NCBI GenBank assembly: GCA_012274445.1 | Contig: JAAROD010000015.1 | Location: 558,001-622,000, forward strand | Length of the DNA: 64,000 bases | Reading direction: 5' to 3' | Source of the DNA: Sclerotiophoma versabilis | Lineage: Eukaryota > Ascomycota > Dothideomycetes > Pleosporales > Didymellaceae | Shown here: in pieces, positions 56,129-64,000 of the stretch | How the letters are laid out: the number at the start of each line of letters is the position of its first letter | How positions within the stretch are numbered: the first letter of the stretch is position 1 | Position numbers and translations under genes: made by a program | The notes under the pieces: model-generated | What the model was told of the DNA's origin: nothing | Database searches by the model: none | Seen by the model: only the letters and a program-made list of their open reading frames with translations

Positions 56129-57098
56129 ATGATGCGTTCCCCTAGGAAAATTGAATTTATGATGGTAGCAGCGTTCGTGCTCTGCGCGTGGTTCCTCTTT
56201 GACGCATACTTCAATGATATCCAAGAAGAACCTGTCGAGGCCAGCGTTACTAAGAAGCCATGGCGACATGAGGCAACAGAAGCAGAAGAAAAGCAGAAGA
56301 TACTTGAGCAGGAAATTGCGCATGGCGGTACGAAAGAGGAAACATCATGGGCCTCGACCACCCCTCAACGTACAAGCACACTGACGCAAAGTACTGTGCT
56401 CGCAACACCTAGCCCATCGCTACCTGATCGCATCGTAGGAATGGCAAAGCTTCCTACAGATGATACACGCTGGGTACATACCGACCTTCAAGACTGGCAA
56501 TCAACCATCTACGACATCGATACCGAAACTCCGCACAAAGCAGACCCTGGATCCGCTCACTAACAGCACTCTACGAACCCTTCGGAATAAAGGAATGGAA
56601 GCAAATGCATACCTCGCATACATTGTGCAGAACTACAATAACCTTCCTTCAACGATCGCGTTCATTCATCCGCACAAAGACGGTTACCCGACCGCCTGGC
56701 ACACTGACAACAACGAACATTCCAACGTAGTCTCTCTGCAAACCCTCAATACCAACTTCATCCAGAGCAATGGCTATGCGAATTTGCGTTGCGTTCACAA
56801 TCCCGGCTGTCCGAACGAAGTGATTCCGTTCCGAAACCCGCCTGAGGATCATCGAACAATCGAAGCAGCGATGCCAGATGCGTGGCGGAACTTGTTCAAC
56901 AATACGGATGTACTGCACATACTGGCAACCCCTTGCTGTGCGCAGTTTGCCGTGTTGAGCAATCAGGTGCAGAAGCGGCCGTTGGACGTGTACAAAAAGT
57001 TTTACACGTGGTTGATGGAAACTCCGCTAAAGGATGAGACAAGTGGACGGGTGTTCGAGTATCTTTGGCACATCTTGTTTGGTCAAGACCCCGTTTAG
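56129..57098 (+). pseudogene. DUF3431 family type II membrane protein, frameshifted
   Basis: Two overlapping plus-strand frames together spell one DUF3431 protein. The first (from ATG 56129) starts with a short basic tail and a single membrane anchor (FMMVAAFVLCAWFLFDAYF), a Ser/Thr stem, then the family's opening RIVGMAKLPTDDTRWVHTDL and DWQSTIYDIDTETPHKADP. It ends at a TAA at 56561-56563. The second frame, +1 relative to the first, continues LTNSTLRTLRNKGMEANAYL, AYIVQNYNNLPSTIAFIHPH, GYANLRCVHNPGCPNEV and ends YLWHILFGQDPV at 57098. The switch lies in the linker near 56540-56560. No intron explains it, so a one-base indel (true mutation or sequencing error) is the simplest reading. The family's function is unknown; its layout resembles Golgi enzymes. 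Confidence 0.72.
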
Positions 57099-57942
57099 TA
57101 AGTACTCGATGAATTAGAATTGGGATGCGCGGCTGCTAACTTTGACAAGCTGTCCCGCATACGCAAAGTGTTATTGTGATGTGTACAACAGATGTTAAAG
57201 ATGTTATGTCACTAGAATATAGAGTCTAAGCAGTATGAGCAGATGATGATTGTCCCCCCTATAATTCGGGTGGGGGCGAAGAGAGTCAGAACTTTAGACA
57301 TAGAGTCAGCCTCTTTGCCAAAACCAGCTTACAGTGAGGCTGACAAAACCAGTTGAACCCGCAGACGGTGTGCCAGAAACATGATTAAGAACTTGTTTCT
57401 AACACCTATGACGGTACGTAAAAGAATAATTTAAGATTGTGGTATATGATAGAAAACAAACAAAGCATGAGTATTACTGCTTACAGTCACATCCTTCCTT
57501 CTATCCGAGCCTCCTCTTTGCCTCTTCTACCACATTGTCGTGTTTTTGAATGCACCTCCCCAGATGCTACACAGCTAGGAAAGCCACAGAAATGATGACT
57601 GATATGAACTCTGGTATCTTGAATTATAGTTTATAACCCCTTTATTAGCCTCGTTATAATAGGGTGTTAGTGTTGTGAAGGAGTCATAGTTCTAATACAA
57701 CACGTATACAGCAACATAGTAAAAAGCAAAAACAGGGGATTAATATTTTCCACAGAAGGACGAAATATGCTACTAATTAGTTATTAAGTTGCTAAGATAG
57801 AGTTCAGGGAACAGGAAGTCTTGCTCTCAATGTGCTACAGCTGTACCCACAGTTTACGACAAAATATGCTGCACATACACCAAAAACACTATCCCTGAAG
57901 TTTGCACTTTGCCAAGTTCTTTCAATCTCTGCAGGTATCGCC
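57099..57942. other. AT-rich gap
   Basis: These 844 bp are notably AT-rich from about 57400 to 57800, without ORFs. They separate the convergent 3' ends of the DUF3431 and AAA genes. They could be an old, mutated repeat, but no terminal repeats are visible. Confidence 0.45.
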
Positions 57943-60521
57943 TCATATCTTGTCGTCTGGCGGTCCGCTACTGGCACGATGCTCATCATATCTGATTCCA
58001 GTTATTCTTGCGTGCTTCTCCGGCGTGCCTCTACACAGATCATGCATGTACTTCTTGAAGTCGTTGAGCAGTTCCACGGTGACCTTTATGTGGTCTCTCT
58101 TCACTGAGAAGCGTCCTTTGTCGTCCGTTTTCTCAGTTTGAGCGAGGTTGACGGCGATCTGAAACGCTGCAACATCGTCAGTTGACGTTAGCTGAAGTAG
58201 AAATACAGGCGTACCATTCCTTATTTCCCTCCCGTTCCAATTCAGTCCTTCCAGTGACTCTACGTACGACCTGGCTGACTCGGAAACGATAATGTCTTTG
58301 CGATCTTTCTCCAGCTTGGTGAAGTATGTGTCCCAAATCTGTTGACGTTGTGGATCAGTAAAGTCATTGTAGTAGATAGTAGCATGTATACGCGACCAGA
58401 CTGCTTCATCCGAGGTCCCGATTCGATTCGTTGTCAGAAACAATATGCCATCGTAGTACTCGATCACTCGCAAGAAAGAAGCCACAAGGTTATTTCGCTT
58501 CAAGTCCATAGTCTCTCGCGACTCGAAGTAAATGTCTGCTTCATCGATGAGAAGGACTGCATCCCAGGTTCGCGCCAGATTGAACCATTTGCGTAGGTTC
58601 TTCTCTACCTCAGGCGGATCCACTCCGATATCTGCGCAGGTTATGGAGAGAAGTGGGCGCCTCATGGTGTGGGCGATGCACTCTGCCGTGTACGTCTTTC
58701 CCACACCAGGCTTGCCATGCAGCAGCACTACAAGGCCGTTGCCCTTGCTGTCAATATAATCAGCAGTCCAGGGTTGGCTAAGGGGTTGGTCCTCGTTTGC
58801 TGGTAGCAGGGAGCCTGGTTCTTGCTTCATATAGAGTTTACAGAGATTTTGTAGCATGTCCTTGTACTTTTTATTCAGGACAAGACCTTCCATCAAACCT
58901 AAATCCCATTCAGGTTCACGGAATCCAGTTAGAAGTAGTGCCTCTATTCCTTCACGTCAGCAATCGAAATCATCATGTTTCCGGGATCATCTTACTCCAA
59001 TCTCGCGACGAGAGGGCAAATGCCTCAATTCCTATGTGACACAAGAACAGTTGGTGCTCAGTCATGGATGGAATATCTTTGAAGGCAATTCTCTTGTAAC
59101 CTTGAAACTTCGCAGGCTTGTTCCTCTCGCAGTCGATGGTGGCACATCTCTCACAAGAACATAACGGGAGGCGAGCCGGTTTTGAGTCAACCTGATAGTG
59201 TAGCCGGTCGTTCTCTCGAGGCATATCTTGGAGAGATTGTACAGGATCGACTACCACGTACCCTCGATACTGTGTTGTAATAGCATGATTTGCATTGAAT
59301 GCGTTGGTATCTTACTGCTTGAAGAGGTAGATCAACAGTGTGTCCGTCGAAGTACATGCACTTCTTTTGTTGAAGTGAGGTGAAAAGTCTGCCACGTTCG
59401 ATGAGTTCTTGTCGCCGAACGGTATTCGTTGTATGGTACTCGCATGGAAACATCGGGAGTTCATGGATCTTCCGTTCACCATGGAAACGACTGATCTTTG
59501 TATCCCTTAACACAGGCCGGAGTGAGGTCGAGTCATTGTCGAAACACCATTGGGACACACTGTAAAATTCCCATGATCCGTCCAGGGGACTGAAATCAAT
59601 CTTGGATACAACGTAGGGCTCCTTGCAATCATAATCATCCAGAGTTTCATAGATGTCGATGCCAGGCTTTAAAAGCAACCACAACATATCGAAAGAAGCC
59701 ACGGGCGGGTCTCTCCTCCAGCGCTCCTGCTCTGTGCGCACTTGATCACCGATCTCCTTGTCTACAAAATTGAGTAGCAATTGCAAGTGGTGGTTCGTGT
59801 CTACGACTGAACATTCGGTGACATTGTCCCCAGGATTTGAGTCGATGAAATGGCTGTGGAACGCCTTCAGCTGAGTCCAATGATGAATGATTATGGCATA
59901 TGGCCAGTTAATATTGACAGGTTGGGATGCCAAATCCTGGCCCGGATAATAGTTTACGACCGATTGTAGAGCATTTAAGATGGCCCTTGAGTAGATACGA
60001 ATGTATCCTCGACCGCGCCATTCGACAGTGGGCGGTTTCTTTGAGGATGAGTCACGCGTGACATTTTCAGTCTCTCGATCACTCGAATCTGGTTTGTTTT
60101 TCTGAGTGTCGTTGGTTTCCAACGTGTAATTGACTGTGACCACATCGAAAACAGGGCCCTGGTGAACGTTAAGTTTTTTCTCCTCCTGGAGCGACTCCTC
60201 TGACATCAAGACCTCGCTGATCATGGTTCGATATTCGACTCGATATCGAATTTCTGGAGTGGTTGGTTTTGCTCCAGCCTTATGCTTGACAGGCTGTCCG
60301 TTGTTCGCTAAGTTCTGCGCAACATCAACACTCTGTTTGCACATGCATATCATAGTACTTGCGTCATTGATATCCGAAATCTTGGAGTTGGTAACTTTGG
60401 CCTTGAGCGAATCAAATTGAGGCTTATCTGGCGTCTCTGCGGTGCAGTTGTCACAGTATTTGGCATCTGTAAAGCCATGTGCGCTGGATGCACCAGTACT
60501 GGCGTCTTCTTTGCTCTCCAT
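57943..60521 (-). CDS. AAA+ ATPase with N-terminal DUF7025 domain
   Basis: Three exons (60521-59316, 59269-58996, 58943-57943; introns 46 and 52 nt) sum to 2481 nt and 826 residues. After a Ser/Thr-rich, charged start comes the DUF7025-type region. It contains NINWPYAIIIHHWTQLKAFH, DVRTEQERWR-like helices, SFDMLWLLLKPGIDIYE, YFDGHTVDLPLQA, YRGYVVVDP and a four-Cys segment, LCSCERCATIDCE. The AAA module follows: RDW...LTGFREPEWDLG, Walker A LLHGKPGVGKTYTAE at about residue 569, Walker B AVLLIDEADIYFE at about 622, and sensor 1 GILFLTTNRIGTSDEAVWSRIH with the conserved Arg. Such fungal proteins are plentiful and lineage-variable; their clients are unknown. All catalytic motifs are intact. It is divergent from the DUF7708-like gene, with 445 bp between starts. 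Confidence 0.9.
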
Positions 60522-60966
60522 GCCGGTAAGTAACTTCCAAAGAGATATGTCGTGATCTTGTTTTCAGTCTTCAGAAGCAATAAATTAGGTGAGTCAGTTG
60601 TCGAGACAAGACGGGCAGCTTTTAAACGCTTTTATTTCGTGCGGCTCCGCGAAACGGACCGTGGCCAGATCGAGATCCTAACTTATACATTGGTGGCCTG
60701 CAGACATGCGATCCTTTGGTCTTGGCCAACGAATGAACGACAGCTTGAGGAATGTAGGTAGTTTATACAGCTGATAAAAGGACGATTCCACCAATGAAGC
60801 GAACAGGCTGACCACCCCTCAAGTCGCACTTCTTCACCGGTGGCCTTGTCTTCTAGGCAACGAAAGCGATGCCCCTCGTCAAACGGAGAAGCTCGTAGCT
60901 TGAGTCTGACCAGCTCCTCATACTTATTCACCATTGTGCTGATACTGTGTTGCCATCTCATGTACC
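60522..60966. promoter_or_regulatory. Divergent promoter, AAA ATPase / DUF7708-like gene
   Basis: This 445-bp space between starts holds both promoters. On the minus strand a frame at 60961-60683 (92 codons, with MVNKYEELVRLKLRASPFDE and HRFRCLEDKATGEEVRLEGW) reads like protein and reaches the other gene's start region. Its status is unclear. Confidence 0.4.
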
Positions 60967-63024
60967 ATGACGAATTATCCAGAGGGTTTTGTCCGCCGAG
61001 TGGTGCGCGATTACTCAAATGACCTGAAGCACAGAAAGGATGACGACGCTCAGGTCAGCCCTCCACAACAGATGCTCGAGGACGCTTTTACTAGACAAGT
61101 TGATGTTGAGGATGAGCTGGCAGCTTTGATCCTCAAAGCGGCATCCAGGTGTGTCCTGTCAAAAGATCATTTCTGTGTGCGACATTCCTGACATGGGTTT
61201 TCAGGCCTGAAGCCGCTGCAGCACTTCAAGAGCAATTTGCAGCTCTCAGGACTACGGTTGAGGATTAACAGGACCTTCCCGGACATCAGTGCAGAAAATG
61301 GCTCTTCTAGGTCCATCAGCTGGAAGTCTCTCAGCAAGACTGTCCTGCAGCTGAGAGAACAGAACAAGGCCAAGTCAGGCAGAGGTTTACGAGGCAAAAC
61401 GAAGAAGAAGTTTCATGGAATCTGTGCTACCATCAATGACCACATATCCATATTGAAGATCTTACCTCAAGGCGAGTACTACACAGCTCCTATATGTGGA
61501 TCTGTAGAGCTTATCGTGAAGGTAAGCTGTCTTAAAAGTGCACAAAAAGTTCTGTGCTAACTCCAATAGGCTTCGGTTAACCACGAGCTTGTTGGTGAAG
61601 GGTTCGGTGCTGCCCTGAAAGAAATCGACGATATCGTTGTATCAGTGAAGAGGGAGCTCACACTTTCTCAAGACATCGCCTTATTGGGCTGGACTATCGA
61701 ACTCTGCTGTAGAATCATCAATTTCCTAGCCTTCCCATTGCGGTGGTACACCCAAAATCGCTGGAAGAATGCTTTTGCTTCCTTCAACGAAAGTCTTTCG
61801 GGTCAGTATCAAGGCCAGGTTGCAGAGATCCGGCGTCTATCTGACCTTATTCGACGTGGTGTGGGCTTTCGTACTGCGGTGCAAGTAAACGACCTACACG
61901 GCAAATGGTCTGACGTTGCCGATTTCGTCATGGAAGCGCGGAAGCACCACCAGAAGTTTTTCACGTGGACCGAGTATCTACCCGCACTGTACCATGATAC
62001 GATGGATATGCATTTTCGCAGTCTCCGCGAGCATTCTGAAGAACATTTCAGGTCGATGCAGTACTTCGTTCAGTCAGCTTTGGACAACAGAATTGGGGCC
62101 GCCACAAAAGAGTTAATGGACTGGCAAGCAAGGCAATGGGTCACTTTGTCTGGTCTGCAAAGGCCTAATACTGATCCATCAGGACTAAAGGATCTTTCTG
62201 ATCCGAGCATGGCATCGCAGCGACTACTTGACGTTCAATCACTGAATACAAAGGTCGAAGTACATGCTGTTGCGAGACTTTGGCCCGGGTATTTTGAGCC
62301 CACTCAAGTTGTGCTGGAGTACCCTGACGCGAATATCTTCATGGAGGGAAGAGCTGCTCAACGTATGCAAGGCTGGACCGCTCAAACCTCGTCTTCGATG
62401 TTGGGGATTTTCGGACCAGCAACGTCGACGTACGAAGATGCAGGGCGTCTTCTAACAGCCAACTACATCAGAGCAGCTCGGCGCGCCGGTATACCTTGCG
62501 TGTCTTACTTTTGCAATACAACTCATGAAGACCCACCGGCACATAGGACACGTGAGACTGTGGGTCTTGCACAGCTCGCGTATGCGTTGCTCAATCAGCT
62601 GGTGGCTTATCTTCCGTCGCAACTTCCAGCGAGCCCAGTACTGAGCCAAGATATGTTCAGTAACCTAGACGGTACGCTGAAAACTTGGGCCGCAGCCTTA
62701 GAATTGCTCAAATTGTTGGTAGCGGCGACTGCAGCTCCTTATCTTCTGTTCGCAATTCATGGCTTGGAGTTGCTCGAAGACGAATCTACAATGTCACGTC
62801 TGGAGTCGTTTCTCAATGTCATACGCGAGATAGTCAGTGACGAAGCAGGAGAAGGCACAAGAGTGAAAGTGTTGCTCACAACGTCTGGTTTGTCGCATCT
62901 CCTGAGCGAGGGTCTGCGTGAAGACGAGATATGCGACATCTCTCGAGGCAACTCGGCTCGCAGGCCAGGTAGGTCGGGGAAGGGACGTCGCAGGATGTGC
63001 GACCTCAATTTTGAGGAAGAGTGA
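60967..63024 (+). CDS. STAND/NLR-like protein with DUF7708-type N-terminal region
   Basis: Model of three exons (60967-61150, 61205-61521, 61570-63024; introns 54 and 48 nt), 1956 nt and 651 residues. The N-terminal 290 residues match the layout of the DUF7708 helical domain that precedes NTPase modules in fungal NLR-like proteins (KKKFHGICATINDHISILKI, APICGSVELIVKASVNHELV, FGAALKEIDDIVVSVKREL). A second helical region follows (FRSLREHSEEHFRSMQYFVQ). Then comes a P-loop-like region, MLGIFGPATSTYEDAGRLL at about residue 445, without the Walker A Lys, and a Walker B-like PYLLFAIHGLELLEDES at about 560. The end is short and basic (ARRPGRSGKGRRR), with no WD40, ankyrin or TPR repeats. The first junction uses the second of two overlapping donors; the other leads to an early stop. 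Fungal relatives act in allorecognition and immunity-like cell death; here this is inference. Confidence 0.7.
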
Positions 63025-63705
63025 ACCAAGTGTAACACATTCCCGAAAGTTGGCTTGGCTGTGACTGGCTTTGTATTCGCCAGACGTGTGGAGGTGTGCA
63101 CACGTCATTGTTTGGATGCTCTAAGCTCATCTCAGGTCACCTAAAATCCACACGTAGAACATCCCACGCAAAAGTGTTTCCCTTCATCTTCAAAGATGTA
63201 TTCGTGGTCAGTCCACAAGATACTAACATCCACCCCTTCTACTTACTCTTGATTTAGCAAAGCTCCACCCGTGCGGCTATGTAAGTTTTATTCTCTCTAG
63301 TGATAAAACGAGAAAAAAAAAACCGGCAAAAACATACAACAGAGGGTATTCGCCAGTAAGGCATGTACCTTCTTTCAACACGCCCTACAATTGTGCAGGA
63401 GAATGCCGCCAGAAATGACGGCCTTTGTGCAGACAGTCTTGGCGCCTAGTGAAAAATATCGCTTAGTCATGGTATCTTACACCACGAGGCACAGTGCCCA
63501 AAAAGCGGCCACATGAGTTCAGGTTAAACTACAACTAAGTTTGTCACGCTGAGCTTAGATTATGCTAGAGTGATATGAAAGGGGTCTTTGTGCAGTCTCG
63601 CTCCTCACGTCGCAACCTTGACCTCTGTACTCCCGTCTCTTCCCAAGCCATTCTGTTCATTCAGTCAATCTTAGATTTCTTTCAGCTCTATTGCCAACGT
63701 GTCGA
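63025..63705. other. Gap before the right-edge gene
   Basis: These 681 bp hold the 3' flank of the DUF7708-like gene and the promoter of the next. Short frames at 63025-63300 and an A-rich run near 63312-63322 are seen; no gene is supported. Confidence 0.45.
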
Positions 63706-63956
63706 ATGCCTACTTCTCGTCAGACGGCACTTGATCTGGCTGATCGCCAGCGCCTTAGTCAAGCCAAGTTCAAGAGATATCAGGATGCACCGGACCACAA
63801 AGATGATTTTGTCAACGCTGATACTAAAAAGTACCAGGAATGGTTGATGAAGATTTGGAATCAGTACGTGACTTGCACCACTGTAATGTGACTTTAGGCT
63901 TACACTTAACTTCTAGGTACTTTCAAGACAATAATGTTAATCCTGACTCTGTGTAG
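63706..63956 (+). CDS. Short charged protein at right edge, possibly a truncated larger gene
   Basis: ATG 63706 opens MPTSRQTALDLADRQRLSQA, continues with DAPDHKDDFVNADTKKYQEW and LMKIWNQ. After an intron (63863-63917, GTACGT...TTCTAG) it reads YFQDNNVNPDSV and stops at 63954-63956; about 65 residues. The sequence is helical, charged and natural-looking. Its N-terminal character (short basic lead, then a helix with K-Y-x-x-W and an F-x-x-N-N-x-x-P-D turn) reminds me of the start of FluG/DUF3435 tyrosine-recombinase-like proteins. If so, it is only the beginning of a much longer protein, cut by a stop and by the window end. That reading is speculative. Confidence 0.4.
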
Positions 63957-64000
63957 ATAGGATTATGCGAAGAAAAGAAGAATATAACAATCTAGTGTAA

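Noticed and set aside
57400..57800. AT-rich block as a RIP-mutated transposon
   Set aside because: No terminal repeats, no target-site duplication and no remnant of transposase or polymerase could be seen, so only AT-richness is reported.
61205..61266. Reading RPEAAAALQEQFAALRTTVE as the true continuation of the DUF7708-like gene
   Set aside because: It ends at a TAA while the domain-bearing frame stays open; the alternative donor two bases on gives the full-length protein. It is kept only as a possible switch in the findings.

Overview
The window is nuclear DNA of a filamentous ascomycete, most likely a Dothideomycete of the Pleosporales type. The evidence is its short introns (about 46-110 nt, GTANGT...CTNAC...YAG), roughly one gene per 2-3 kb, UTR and promoter gaps of 0.3-2 kb, and a mix of fungal-type genes (acrB, CP2/grainyhead factor, DUF3431, DUF7025-AAA, a DUF7708-like STAND protein). 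Genus-level placement is inference. I saw no rRNA, no tRNA, no CRISPR array and no intact transposon. About 24 protein genes are supported. For most multi-exon genes I checked that the proposed exons add up to a whole number of codons.

Layout. 1-9.4 kb is conserved housekeeping: CTP1 citrate carrier (-) and MAM33/p32 (+) diverge from one promoter, followed by a BTB/POZ protein (-), a triple-KH RNA-binding protein (-) and a probable CENP-K-like kinetochore protein (+). 9.4-14.7 kb is a 5.2-kb stretch with no recognisable gene, only short coding-like traces. 14.7-22 kb holds a CP2/grainyhead transcription factor (-) and a 722-residue protein of unknown function (-). 22-26 kb contains a 54-residue secreted-peptide gene (+) and two minus-strand reading frames each interrupted by an in-frame TAA. 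26-42.2 kb is again conserved: SEC14 (-), CCR4 deadenylase (-), a methyltransferase (+), a LYR-motif mitochondrial protein (-) divergent from a mitochondrial hotdog thioesterase (+), acrB (+), an unknown protein (-) and a NIF3/CutA-like protein (-). 42.7-50.7 kb carries two chromatin genes, condensin SMC4 (+) and linker histone H1 (+). 52.7-64 kb looks more accessory: an MFS exporter (+), a frameshifted DUF3431 gene (+), a large DUF7025-AAA ATPase (-) divergent from a DUF7708-like STAND protein (+), and a short gene at the right edge.

How the genes relate. Eukaryotic neighbours need not cooperate, but two divergent pairs join nuclear genes for mitochondrial proteins (CTP1/MAM33 and LYR protein/thioesterase). 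A third divergent pair (AAA ATPase/DUF7708 protein) is the best candidate for an undescribed functional unit. Several genes contain very small exons (9, 20, 21, 23 and 26 nt), and two contain introns whose retention would give a plausible alternative protein. These are the spots where automatic gene calling is most likely to be wrong.
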